Below the pieces are notes generated by a model, which ran no database searches, was not told where the DNA came from, and saw nothing but the letters and a program-made list of their open reading frames with translations. A stretch of 64,000 nt of DNA from Amphibacillus jilinensis Y1 (GTDB lineage: Bacteria; Bacillota; Bacilli; Bacillales; Amphibacillaceae), in contig NZ_JH976434.1 in NCBI RefSeq assembly GCF_000306965.1, positions 897,440 to 961,439 of the forward strand. The letters are read 5' to 3'. Below, in pieces: positions 8,480 through 18,856 of this stretch. Made by a program: the position numbers and the translations under genes. Numbering within the stretch: position 1 is the stretch's first letter; each line of letters starts with the position of its first letter.

Positions 8480-9578
8480 TTAACACCACACCTTGCTTAT
8501 TTAGCTGAGCAACAAGCTGCTGAATATGTTGATTAAATGCCGGTGCCGACGTCAATTGCTCTCGTTTAACGAGCATCTTCCACTCTGGGACATAAGGAAG
8601 AAACGCGGTCACGTTTATGTGATAAGCTTCTAGCCTTGGATCTAGCTGTCCGGTATAGCGGTTAAGCACAAAAGTGACACGATCCTTTAAGCTCGCATCA
8701 TTGAGTAACGCATGCCATTCTTCAAACAAGTAACTCGTTTTATGGAAGCTATAAAGGTCATAATTGAGTAACCAGTATATCTGATCAGTCAAGCTTAATG
8801 CCGCTAATGTACGTTCATTAACGGTGCTATCTAAGTCGATCACAATGTAGCTATATTTATTTAACGCTATTAAAGCTTGGACAAGCACTTTAATATCATT
8901 GGCTGATAATTCGTTAACTTCCTCAGCACTCGGTATTAAATTCAAAAAATCAATGGCTGTCGTCTGATCGGTGACCGTATAAGCTTCAATTTGTTCAGGT
9001 AACTGTTCTGGATCAGCTTTTATGTAGTAAAGCAGTGGTGATGAAGAGGGCTGATCATCAACATTGAACAAAATTGGAATCGAATTAATCAATTCAAAGT
9101 TTAAATAAATAACCTGATGGTTTTGACTAGCAAGCTCTCGAGCTAGACCAAATGCCGTTGTTGTCTTTCCTGTTCCACCTGTCGCTCCGTAAGTTGCGAG
9201 CACTTGTGTTGCCGTAGCGGGCTTTTTTTGCTTAGGTTGTGCGCCATTTTTTTCATAATACTGTTTTAATAATTTAGCTAATAGTTGGCCTAATGGCTGA
9301 TACTTTTTAAATTGGACTTGATCTTCACCTTGCTCTTCTTCAACGAGAAAAAGCACGAGATCAATTGACGCTTGTTGATCTTCTCCCGGTAAAAAATCGT
9401 CCGCTGTCAACAAAATGTTAACCGTTTCGTCTAACTGCAAATAGTGGTTAAGAGCTGTTTGTTTTGAGAATAACTTGACATCAAATCGTGATGCATAGTC
9501 TGAATTTCTAATATAACGTGCGAATGATTCAATATAAGTGCGATCTTGATCAGCTATGATCAACGAAATTTTTTTAAT
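8469..9578 (-). CDS. tadZ: TadZ/CpaE-like receiver-plus-MinD/ParA-type ATPase
   Basis: An ATPase that places or nucleates the Tad machine, and the first gene of the operon. The N-terminal 100 residues look like a degenerate receiver domain. A deviant Walker A (GATGGTGKTTTA) lies about 130 residues in, with Walker-B-like YIVIDLDSTV further on. The only standard start in frame, TTG at 9563, would remove the first beta strand and lies about 20 bases from the ribosome binding site. The frame continues upstream as I-K-K-I-S-L-I-I-A-D, and an ATT codon at 9578 sits seven bases after GGAGGAGG. I therefore favour initiation at ATT; this is an inference. Confidence 0.8.
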   Translation of the reverse strand: MKKISLIIADQDRTYIESFARYIRNSDYASRFDVKLFSKQTALNHYLQLDETVNILLTADDFLPGEDQQASIDLVLFLVEEEQGEDQVQFKKYQPLGQLLAKLLKQYYEKNGAQPKQKKPATATQVLATYGATGGTGKTTTAFGLARELASQNHQVIYLNFELINSIPILFNVDDQPSSSPLLYYIKADPEQLPEQIEAYTVTDQTTAIDFLNLIPSAEEVNELSANDIKVLVQALIALNKYSYIVIDLDSTVNERTLAALSLTDQIYWLLNYDLYSFHKTSYLFEEWHALLNDASLKDRVTFVLNRYTGQLDPRLEAYHINVTAFLPYVPEWKMLVKREQLTSAPAFNQHIQQLVAQLNKQGVVLNES

Positions 9579-10100
9579 CGTAATCCCTCCTCCTTCTACA
9601 GTTTTCTAACTAAATTACAAATTAAACATCTTGAATTCAAAAAAAAGGCAAGTTTCTAAACCTTTCCTTACTTTACAAACTAAACAGAAAAACCGAAATA
9701 GGTTAAAAGTATGTTTTTTTAATAACAAATTTACCATTTGATTCGTTAGTCTCATGGAAAAAGTTTGTTAAATAGACGTTTAGTCGTATGGATTTCCTTA
9801 TTTATAAGTGATTTTCTTTTAAATGGTATTTTTCTGTTTACTATTGTGGTGGTGATGATAGCGATTTTATATTAGCAGCATCAAGGTGAACTAGGACGTT
9901 TGAATGATTACTAGAAAAAAATTAATATAAAAAAGAAAAATTTTTACGTGTTTATTAAAAAATCTTACCCCATGTTTAATTTTAGTATGATTATATGGAT
10001 TAAGATAACTTCTTACTATTATAATTAGTGCTTGCTCAACCGTTGCTGCTGTCTGGAAATACTTAATTAAGATTTCCCTAAAAAATTTTTATGCTTTCCT
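9579..10100. other. Non-coding AT-rich region upstream of the Tad operon
   Basis: About 520 bases with no convincing gene on either strand. It must hold the minus-strand promoter of the Tad operon, but several AT-rich candidates exist and none stands out. I see no known riboswitch or repeat. Confidence 0.5.
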
Positions 10101-10104
10101 AACA

Positions 10105-10143
10105 AAAAAAAGAAGCTGACTTAGATTACGTCAACTTCTTGAT
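10105..10143 (-). terminator. Terminator of the transporter-osmC operon
   Basis: AAGAAG-TGAC pairs with GTCA-CTTCTT around a short A/T loop, and on the minus strand the hairpin is followed by a run of T. It lies directly after the osmC-like stop. Confidence 0.8.
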
Positions 10144-10153
10144 GAAAAGCAGA

Positions 10154-10591
10154 TTAGGCACTTTCCCATTTATCTATTAACTTCACATCTGCTGCTTTTA
10201 GCAAGGTGTATACTGGGCAGCGTGACTCTACTTCTGCTTGTAATGTAGCAATCCGCGCTTGCGATTCCGTTGTTGTTACTTTCACTTCAACCGCTATCTC
10301 TTCAAAATACGGGCGCACACTGCGATCACCCATAAAACCACGGGGATCGAATACACCTGTTATGTTAAAGCTTAATGCTTGTAAATCAAAGCCAATTTCT
10401 TTTGCAACAACATGTGCCGTTACATTTTCACATGAAGCAAGTGAAGCAAGGACATTTTGCATCGGGTTTGGTCCTGTATCTTTACCGCCCATTTGCGCTC
10501 CCTCATCTAAAACAACCTGATGTTTACCTGCTTTTGCAGTGATAGCTAACCCTTGATTCTCTGCTTTTACGTTAAATTTCATTTTTTGCAT
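10154..10591 (-). CDS. OsmC family protein
   Basis: A 145-residue OsmC/Ohr-fold protein. Both conserved cysteines are present: Cys54 in LASCENVTAH and Cys125 in SRCPVYTLL. These form the thiol peroxidase centre of the family, or act on persulfides in some members. Start ATG at 10591 follows AAAGAGG. It is co-directional with, and 28 bases after, the BASS-type transporter gene, and the two share a promoter with a CsoR/CstR-like operator. That pairing hints at a sulfur, metal or metalloid stress role rather than a general hydroperoxide role, but the exact substrate is not readable from sequence. Confidence 0.85.
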   Translation of the reverse strand: MQKMKFNVKAENQGLAITAKAGKHQVVLDEGAQMGGKDTGPNPMQNVLASLASCENVTAHVVAKEIGFDLQALSFNITGVFDPRGFMGDRSVRPYFEEIAVEVKVTTTESQARIATLQAEVESRCPVYTLLKAADVKLIDKWESA

Positions 10592-10619
10592 AATTAATGA
10601 CCTCTTTCTTATTTTAATA

Positions 10620-11612
10620 TTAAGCCTTCATAGCTTTTGTTTGTTGAACATGATCACCTTTGTCTTGAAACCATTGATTTAATGCCACTTTCCCATAAAG
10701 GGCTATCCCTTGTTGTTGAACGACAAAGGCTATCGTTACAATGAGCGCTGCTTCTGCACCAAATGAGGTAACAGCTAGGCCTATAGCAATCGATAAATTT
10801 CTAAGCACCGTACCGTTTACTAAAGCAATCCCATCACCACGGTTTAAAAATTTCACAGCAAATAATGTACTGACTATAAAATTCATCAGATAAAAAATAA
10901 TCAGCACAATCGTGGCAATTAATATTAACTCCAAGTTATTAACAATCATGTCTGCACGCGCACTCACACTTACAAAAACGATGTAAAGCATTGCCCAAAT
11001 ACTTAAAGGCGCCAGCATTGGCTTTACACGTGCTTTAAAAGTTTCTGGCGTGTGGTGCTTCATCAATTGCTTAAACGTGATATGGCCAAGGATCATCGGT
11101 ATAAAAACGACCAACAAGATGGTTTGAAATGTAGCAATAATATCAACCTCAACTAATTGACCAACCATCACCAGTAAATACCATGGTGTTAAAACCGAAC
11201 CTAGTATTAAACCGAAAACGGTCAGCTTTACAGAAGCCGGAACGTTCCCTTTATGAAGCGCTGTCCAAGAGATAGTCATCCCACTTGTCGGTAATAATGC
11301 TGATAAAGCTAATCCGGCAAACATCATCGGATAACTGCTTAATAGCGTTGCGCCTAAGAGATAAGCAATTACCGGTACAATTAAAAAATTGATTAGCATT
11401 GAATAAAGCAGGACACGAACATCCTTGATAGTGGTTAACTGTTTGTAATTGAAGCCGATCATCGTTGCATAAATCATAATAATCGTGGCATAAAGAATAG
11501 TAGGCTGCAGCACACTTGTGTCGATCATCGTTCCTAGAACAAAGGCAATGACTAATGTTAATGGCACACTAATCATCAAATATTTTTGTGGAAACCGATA
11601 TATCTGTTTCAT
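10620..11612 (-). CDS. Bile acid:sodium symporter / arsenite-permease (ACR3-like) superfamily transporter
   Basis: A ten-helix-type membrane transporter of about 330 residues. I chose ATG at 11612 because AGGAGGTGTGAA precedes it; the longer open frame upstream runs through the promoter. Family features include the ALLPTSGMTISWTALHKGN segment after TM4 and the late NGTVLRNLSIAIGLAVTSFG segment with its discontinuous helix. BASS/ACR3 members move anions with sodium or protons; arsenite, sulfur oxyanions and organic acids are all possible. I do not see the cysteine-containing ACR3 signature, so arsenite export is not certain. It is the first gene of an operon with osmC. Confidence 0.75.
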   Translation of the reverse strand: MKQIYRFPQKYLMISVPLTLVIAFVLGTMIDTSVLQPTILYATIIMIYATMIGFNYKQLTTIKDVRVLLYSMLINFLIVPVIAYLLGATLLSSYPMMFAGLALSALLPTSGMTISWTALHKGNVPASVKLTVFGLILGSVLTPWYLLVMVGQLVEVDIIATFQTILLVVFIPMILGHITFKQLMKHHTPETFKARVKPMLAPLSIWAMLYIVFVSVSARADMIVNNLELILIATIVLIIFYLMNFIVSTLFAVKFLNRGDGIALVNGTVLRNLSIAIGLAVTSFGAEAALIVTIAFVVQQQGIALYGKVALNQWFQDKGDHVQQTKAMKA

Positions 11613-11627
11613 TTCACACCTCCTAAT

Positions 11628-11641
11628 TACCCCTCGGGGTA
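11628..11641 (-). promoter_or_regulatory. CsoR/CstR-like operator
   Basis: TACCCC-TC-GGGGTA is an inverted repeat with perfect 6-bp arms, 15 bases ahead of the transporter start and just downstream of the -10 box. CsoR-family repressors (copper CsoR, persulfide-sensing CstR) bind sites of the form TACCC...GGGTA. No csoR-type gene lies in the window, so the regulator is inferred. Confidence 0.6.
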
Positions 11642-11648
11642 TATGAAT

Positions 11649-11677
11649 ACTATATGGGGTATTCATAAAAATGTCAA
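11649..11677 (-). promoter_or_regulatory. Sigma-A promoter of the transporter-osmC operon
   Basis: On the minus strand TTGACA (11677-11672) and TATAGT (11654-11649) are separated by exactly 17 bases. A second inverted repeat, GAATAC...GTATTC, overlaps the -10 box and contains another CCCC run. Confidence 0.75.
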
Positions 11678-11763
11678 GGGGTTTAATCATTTCACTGCCT
11701 TCGCCGAATATATTAGCGGGCTGTCTTGTAAGTAAATAAGGCGATTGCACCCTTTCTCAACAA

Positions 11764-11797
11764 CAAAAAAACAATGTAGCCATTATTGACTACATTG
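11764..11797 (-). terminator. Terminator after the TraB-family gene
   Basis: CAATGTAG (11772-11779) and CTACATTG (11790-11797) form a perfect 8-bp stem. On the minus strand it is followed by seven T. Confidence 0.85.
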
Positions 11798-11825
11798 AAA
11801 GAAAAATTTTTTAATATGTTCACCA

Positions 11826-12998
11826 TTAAAAATTACTTATAAATAACCTGACAATATCCGTACCTGCGATGACCGTACCTAACAAGCTACCTAAACTCGC
11901 AAATAAGACAATTAATAAAACGCGTGTCACTTTATTACGCCAAAAGCCCTTCACTGTGTATACATCTTCATTTAATTGTTCAAAATCTGCCACTTGTGGT
12001 TTATGGAAATAGGCTTGAACCAAACCCGCTAAAATCCCCACACCTATCAAAGGGCTTAATGATGTAATAGGGGCGGTGATAAAAGCGATCAAAATAGCTA
12101 AAGGATGACCAAAGCCAATAGCTACACCAATCGCAGAGAACGTCCCATTCCATAATAACCAACTTTGCATTTGTTGGATACCTACATCTGTATTCATCAT
12201 AAACGTTGCGACCATCATAGCGATAATGGCTAATGGAATCAACCAACCGACATACTTTGGCCAATTTGATTTTTTAGGAACTTGGGTCAATTGTTTTAAA
12301 TCTTGCGTCTTTCCAAGTTCTCTTCTTATCCCTGGGACATGGGCTGCTCCTAGTACAGCAACAACCTTCTCACCAGGTGCTGTTTTTATTTTTTCAGCTA
12401 AATATTGATCGCGCTCATCAATTAATGGTTTCTTTAAACGGGGAAAATATGTCGTAAACTCACTTAGAATACTATCAATCGAATCTTGGCTTTTCATCTT
12501 TTCTAATTCTTCTTCTGTGATCGTTTCATTAGAAAATATCCCCGCTAACACTTGTGAAAGCAATAGCATTTTCCCCTTAAACCCAACACTTCCCCAAACT
12601 CTTGCAAACGTCACTTGAATATGACGATCTGCCAAAACAAGTTTGGCACCATGTTCGTCTGCTGATTCAATTGCTTGAATCATTTCTTGCCCAGCCTCAA
12701 TATTAAATTGTTTTGCAATTCTTTTTTGAAAAGAAGAAATCGCTAAGTTCATTAATAATAACGTTGTTTTTTTCTCTTTAATCACTTTAAATATATCCAT
12801 ATCTCTCCATCTATTACCATCCATGATCGATCGATATCTCTGTTCATCTAACTCTACACAAACAGCATCAGGTTTTTCTGCTTCAATCACTGCTTTTACT
12901 TGTTCAGCGCTATGCTTGGAAACATGTGCTGTACCAATTAATATCAACATTTTCCCATCTTGTTCAACACGAATAATATGGTTTTGCTGTTCATCCAT
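11826..12998 (-). CDS. TraB/PrgY family membrane protein
   Basis: A TraB/GumN-type protein of about 390 residues. ATG at 12998 is preferred (GAAGGAAGG upstream); a frame-extending ATG lies at 13031. The N-terminal 240 residues hold the soluble TraB domain, with its two conserved motifs GTAHVSKHSAEQV near the start and VLGAAHVPGI near residue 220, resembling the metal-site motifs of the EreA/ChaN/TraB/Tiki clan. Residues about 250-390 contain four hydrophobic helices. Enterococcal TraB/PrgY shuts down sex-pheromone activity, but chromosomal bacterial members mostly have no assigned function and may be membrane-anchored peptidases. It appears to be a single-gene unit. Confidence 0.85.
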   Translation of the reverse strand: MDEQQNHIIRVEQDGKMLILIGTAHVSKHSAEQVKAVIEAEKPDAVCVELDEQRYRSIMDGNRWRDMDIFKVIKEKKTTLLLMNLAISSFQKRIAKQFNIEAGQEMIQAIESADEHGAKLVLADRHIQVTFARVWGSVGFKGKMLLLSQVLAGIFSNETITEEELEKMKSQDSIDSILSEFTTYFPRLKKPLIDERDQYLAEKIKTAPGEKVVAVLGAAHVPGIRRELGKTQDLKQLTQVPKKSNWPKYVGWLIPLAIIAMMVATFMMNTDVGIQQMQSWLLWNGTFSAIGVAIGFGHPLAILIAFITAPITSLSPLIGVGILAGLVQAYFHKPQVADFEQLNEDVYTVKGFWRNKVTRVLLIVLFASLGSLLGTVIAGTDIVRLFISNF

Positions 12999-13086
12999 TT
13001 TAGTACCTTCCTTCAAAAATTCTCTAACCAACAGTATAACGTAATTTTATCAGAAAGGATATCAATAATATAGTAGGCTACATAGT

Positions 13087-13195
13087 TAAGTGAATCAAGA
13101 AATAGTGCCCGTTAGCTCCCACCTAAACAAATAAGCGCTCTTCACTTTTTTAAGACGGGCGTTTTACGGACACTTTTTTATGATAAGTATCGGTA
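13087..13195 (+). repeat. Family-1 interspersed repeat, copy R2
   Basis: Carries GTGAATCA, CCCGTTAGCTCCCACCTAAA and GGGCGTTTTACGGAC in the family order; the 3' end is diverged. It fills the gap between the TraB-family gene and the P-type ATPase. Confidence 0.75.
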
Positions 13196-13203
13196 CAGCT
13201 TTG

Positions 13204-15867
13204 TTACGCTCTCTTGAACCATTTATGAGTAATGAATTTCTCAAGTTCAACCACTACAAAGACAAATAGTCCAATCAGAATCGGGAAAAGCCAATATTGA
13301 GCTGAAATCGGGTGTAAACCAAGTGCCGTACTTAGAAACGGTAGATAAGTTACAGCTAATTGAATGACAATCAGTATAGCCGAAACAAGAAATGCTGCTT
13401 TGTTGGAAAAGAAATCACGATTTAAAGCAAAACGACGTTCATTTCTAACATTAAACAGGTGAAAAAGCTGAGCAAAAACAAGCGCGTGTAAGGTTACCGT
13501 ATTGACTTCTTCCATGGTATAAGTTGTCGCATTTCTCAGCATATCAGCATTCATTATCATAATAGACATCCCAATCAATAACGAAACAAAGATTATTCTA
13601 AATATATAGTAGTTACTTAAAAGCCGAGCATCTGCATCTCTAGGTGGCCGTTCCATCGTTCCTTCTTCGAGCTTTTCAAAAGCTAATGCTAATGCGACAG
13701 TCACAGCGGTTACCATATTAACATAGAGGATTTGAACAGGTGTTAAAGGCATTTCCATCCCAATGATAAGCGCAGCTAATACTAAAAAAGCCTCCGCTCC
13801 ATTTGTTGGTAAAATGAAGAGTATAGTCTTTTTCAAATTATCGTATACTCTTCTTCCCTCTCTTACCGCATTAACAATCGTTCGAAAATTGTCATCCACT
13901 AGCACCATCTCAGAAGCCTCTTTAGCCACTTCCGTTCCTTTTATACCCATGGCAACGCCAATATCAGCCCGCTTTAATGCAGGTGCATCATTAACACCGT
14001 CCCCAGTCATTGCACTGATATGGTGATTTTCTTGCAACGCCTTTACAAGTTGAAGTTTATTCTCAGGACTTGTACGCGCGAATACGTCTGACGTGCCAAC
14101 AGCTTGTTGTAGAGCTTGATCATTCATTTGATCCAGTTCACGGCCTTCAATAACATGGTCATTATCGGTAATACCCATTTGCTTTGCAATCGAAATTGCT
14201 GTCTCCTTATGGTCACCTGTTATCATTTTCACCTGGATACCCGCTCGCTTACATTCCCTAACCGCTTCAATTGCTTCTTCCCTTGGAGGATCCATTATCC
14301 CAGCTAACCCTAACATGTCCAACCCTTCACGCAGATCATCATGATCAATCTGCTCTTTGGCAAAGTCAACATGTTTAACAGCTGCGCCAATAACCCGCTC
14401 CCCTTTCCTTGACCGTTTAAGCATCTTATCTTCCCAAAGTTGACGTTCCTTTGATCCTTCTTGAAGTCCAGCCATATCAAATAAACGATCAGGGGCTCCT
14501 TTGACATAGATCTTCTTTTGCCCATTTTCTTCTACTAAACCCGCCATATACTTATATGAAGAATCAAAAGGAATTTTAGATAGGATGTCTAGCCGATCAA
14601 TTTTATCATCCGCTTTTCTAGCTAATGTAACGAGACAACCTTCAGTCGGCTCACCACTAATCACCCATTCGCCTTCTTCATTTTCACGCAATTCTGTGTC
14701 ATTAATGGTTAGCACACTTGTAAGGAATTGGCGGAGCGCTTGATCTTCTTTTACGGATACTTCCTCACCCATTTCTGTGATCTCCCCTTCAGGCTTATAA
14801 CCTGTTCCCGTTACCGTTAAATCTCGTTCTTGCAAAGCTATGGCTTGTACCGTCATTTCATTTTTGGTAAGTGTCCCTGTTTTATCTGAACAAATAACCG
14901 TAACAGCTCCTAAAGTCTCTACAGATGGAAGGGTACGCATAATCGCATGGTTTTGGGCCATTGATTGAACACCTAAAGCTAAAATGATCGATAGAATTGC
15001 CGGTAATCCTTCGGGGATGGCTGCCACTGTTAAACCAATCACAGACAACAGCAACTCCCCCCACTGATAATCATGAAACAGCATGCCAAAAGCAAATAAG
15101 ACGATTGCCAGTATTAAGATGACAACTGAGATCATTTTTCCAAATTGCGCCGTTTGTTTAAGTAATGGGGTTTGAATCTCTTCAACCTCTGCAATGGAGG
15201 TGTTTATTTTTCCTATCTCAGTGTGGACACCCGTTTCAACCACAATACCGCGTCCAGAGCCTGAGGCGACTGATGTACCGGAAAATGCCATGTTCAATCG
15301 ATCACCGAGCACCGTATCTTCCGGTAACGGCTCTATGTTTTTTTCGACTGATGTTGATTCTCCTGTCAATGGAGACTCTTCAATATTTAAATTATCTGCG
15401 GAGCTAAGACGGATATCAGCAGGAATCTTATCACCAGCCTTGAGGATGACGAGATCTCCAGGTACTAATTGATTTGAAGGTAGATCAATACGTTCTCCGC
15501 CTCTGATTACTGTTGCTTGTAAAGACAACATCTTTTTTATACCTTCTAACGCTTTTTCTGCTTTATTTTCTTGAATATAGCCAATCATGGCATTAATAAT
15601 CGCTACTAAAAGAATAACAACGGTATCGATGTAATGTCCTAAAATTAGCGTAATCACTGCAGCGACTAACAAAATATAAATAAGTACATCATGAAAATGG
15701 CGAATAAACTTTAACCATTCCGCATCCTTCTTGGCTTCTGGCAATTCATTCGGCCCCCATTTTTCATGTAACGATGATATAGCACGGGGTTGCAAACCGT
15801 TTTTGACATCTGTATCTAGTTGTTTTTCTATATCAGTAATTGTTAAGCTAAACCACTTCGTATCCAT
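13204..15867 (-). CDS. P2-type cation-transporting ATPase
   Basis: A complete P-type ATPase of about 887 residues; ATG at 15867 follows AAAGGAG. Domain order: N-terminal cation-ATPase domain, actuator loop with TGES, TM4 with AAIPEGLPA, phosphorylation site CSDKTGTLTKNEMTV (Asp328), N domain, hinge TGDGVNDAPALKRADIGVAMG, then six C-terminal helices. Compared with SERCA, the ion-site residues in TM4 (PEGLP) and TM5 (PTNGAEAF) are kept. In TM6 the usual N-x-x-T-D reads NMVTAVT, so the acidic ligand is replaced by Ala. The family includes calcium and sodium/potassium-type pumps, and the missing Asp leaves the transported ion open. It lies alone between a family-1 repeat and the gdhA promoter region. 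Confidence 0.88.
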   Translation of the reverse strand: MDTKWFSLTITDIEKQLDTDVKNGLQPRAISSLHEKWGPNELPEAKKDAEWLKFIRHFHDVLIYILLVAAVITLILGHYIDTVVILLVAIINAMIGYIQENKAEKALEGIKKMLSLQATVIRGGERIDLPSNQLVPGDLVILKAGDKIPADIRLSSADNLNIEESPLTGESTSVEKNIEPLPEDTVLGDRLNMAFSGTSVASGSGRGIVVETGVHTEIGKINTSIAEVEEIQTPLLKQTAQFGKMISVVILILAIVLFAFGMLFHDYQWGELLLSVIGLTVAAIPEGLPAILSIILALGVQSMAQNHAIMRTLPSVETLGAVTVICSDKTGTLTKNEMTVQAIALQERDLTVTGTGYKPEGEITEMGEEVSVKEDQALRQFLTSVLTINDTELRENEEGEWVISGEPTEGCLVTLARKADDKIDRLDILSKIPFDSSYKYMAGLVEENGQKKIYVKGAPDRLFDMAGLQEGSKERQLWEDKMLKRSRKGERVIGAAVKHVDFAKEQIDHDDLREGLDMLGLAGIMDPPREEAIEAVRECKRAGIQVKMITGDHKETAISIAKQMGITDNDHVIEGRELDQMNDQALQQAVGTSDVFARTSPENKLQLVKALQENHHISAMTGDGVNDAPALKRADIGVAMGIKGTEVAKEASEMVLVDDNFRTIVNAVREGRRVYDNLKKTILFILPTNGAEAFLVLAALIIGMEMPLTPVQILYVNMVTAVTVALALAFEKLEEGTMERPPRDADARLLSNYYIFRIIFVSLLIGMSIMIMNADMLRNATTYTMEEVNTVTLHALVFAQLFHLFNVRNERRFALNRDFFSNKAAFLVSAILIVIQLAVTYLPFLSTALGLHPISAQYWLFPILIGLFVFVVVELEKFITHKWFKRA

Positions 15868-17681
<1,814 letters not shown>

Positions 17682-17683
17682 TG

Positions 17684-17713
17684 AAAAGAGGTTGCTTAAA
17701 CGCAACCTCTTTT
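17684..17713 (+). terminator. Terminator of gdhA
   Basis: AAAAGAGGTTGC (17684-17695) and GCAACCTCTTTT (17702-17713) form a perfect 12-bp stem around a 6-base loop. The A and T tracts on both sides allow it to work in both directions. Confidence 0.9.
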
Positions 17714-17797
17714 ACTATATCATGTCTCTTTACGATTTCTTTCTATAGGCTATCAATTTAAACCTCTGTTGCTTGATGGTAACGTTCTCGCTAAAAC

Positions 17798-18355
17798 TTA
17801 TTCAGTAAACACTTCATCCAAATGCAACGTTAATAAATTTAACGATTGATCAACATTAGGTTGCTTAATCACATTAAATAAGGCGAACGATTTTAACGAC
17901 TTCATGCCAATAAAAGCATGTAAACGATGCAGGTGAAATAAAGCTTCATCAACAGACTTCCCCTCAAAGAAACCACCGTGCGTTAAGAATTGATCTGCTG
18001 GTGCATTCCACGTTGTAGATAACATATAATGTTTATTTACCATCAAACCGCCTTGACCATAGTGTTGGTGACTCTCAAAAAACACCCCCGATTTTAAAAC
18101 TTGATCAAAATACGTTTTTAATTTTCCCGGAATACTAAACCAATAAATAGGTGTTTGATAAATAACACAGTCTGCCCATTTGAATTTTTCTTGTTCTTCT
18201 TCAATTAAGTAACCGTCGTCTATAATTGTGAGCTTAACCTCATGTGACAATGTAGATTCCAAAAAAGATTTCATATGTTCTGTTAACGTTCGATTTAACC
18301 TTCCTTTACTGTTCGGATAAAATTGGTGCCCATTAATAATTAAAATGCGTTTCAT
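17798..18355 (-). CDS. NAD(P)H-dependent quinone reductase-like flavoprotein (MdaB/KefF family)
   Basis: A flavodoxin-fold oxidoreductase of 185 residues. The ATG at 18355 (MKRILIINGHQF) is preferred over a GTG at 18367, which would overlap the GGAG element. Family features: the FMN-binding N-terminus ILIINGHQFYPNSKGRLNRTL, the YQTPIYWFSIPGKLKTYFDQVL segment and the TTWNAPADQF segment. MdaB-type enzymes reduce quinones by two electrons and protect against oxidative stress. It stands alone, convergent with gdhA. Confidence 0.85.
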   Translation of the reverse strand: MKRILIINGHQFYPNSKGRLNRTLTEHMKSFLESTLSHEVKLTIIDDGYLIEEEQEKFKWADCVIYQTPIYWFSIPGKLKTYFDQVLKSGVFFESHQHYGQGGLMVNKHYMLSTTWNAPADQFLTHGGFFEGKSVDEALFHLHRLHAFIGMKSLKSFALFNVIKQPNVDQSLNLLTLHLDEVFTE

Positions 18356-18535
18356 GTTGATTTTCACTCCAGTCCGTTATGCTATATTAAGATTATGCAG
18401 TAGCCGGTAAAAATATGATTCCTATAATACTTATTATATAGATCGGAATTATGTGTTATAATAACCGTATGGACAACTTATTTTCTCTAGTAGCTATTGT
18501 TTGTACATATATAATTCATAATTGGAGTGATTAAT

Positions 18536-18616
18536 ATGAAAGGTACGCCTATTATTGATTTTAGAAGTTTAATGCTTATTATTTTTATTATTATTTTCAT
18601 TATCATTATTTTATAA
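18536..18616 (+). CDS. Small hydrophobic membrane peptide (26 residues)
   Basis: ATG at 18536 is preceded by GGAGTG six bases upstream, and the frame closes with TAA at 18616. The product begins with a short polar part (MKGTPIIDFRSL) followed by an almost pure Ile/Phe/Leu membrane helix (MLIIFIIIFIIIIL). It resembles in size and layout the tiny single-helix proteins found in Bacillaceae genomes (for example YjcZ-type spore peptides), though I cannot assign it to one. An AT-rich promoter-like stretch (TTGTACATATATAAT) precedes it. The coding evidence is only the ribosome binding site plus the clean polar-then-hydrophobic design. Confidence 0.5.
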   Translation: MKGTPIIDFRSLMLIIFIIIFIIIIL

Positions 18617-18856
18617 TGATATATTTCTTCCCCATGCTTTAAAACCTCACTTCTCTCTTTCTCTCTTATCCTGCAAAGAAATATAGCTAATGCTATTTTA
18701 AATTAATTCGACATCATATATAATATGGTTAATCTATTTAATCAAAAATATCAAGCGGTTGCACAAAAAAGTTAAACGCTATCATTTTATTTGTTTAACT
18801 TAGCAACTTAAACGACTATTTTCGACCTGACTCATTTTCTAGAAAAAGGATGAAGA
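18617..18856. other. Upstream region of the LacI-type regulator
   Basis: Non-coding. It contains an imperfect inverted repeat, AGCGGTT...AAACGCT (about 18754-18780), that could be an autoregulatory site for the LacI-family protein. This is weak evidence. Confidence 0.3.
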
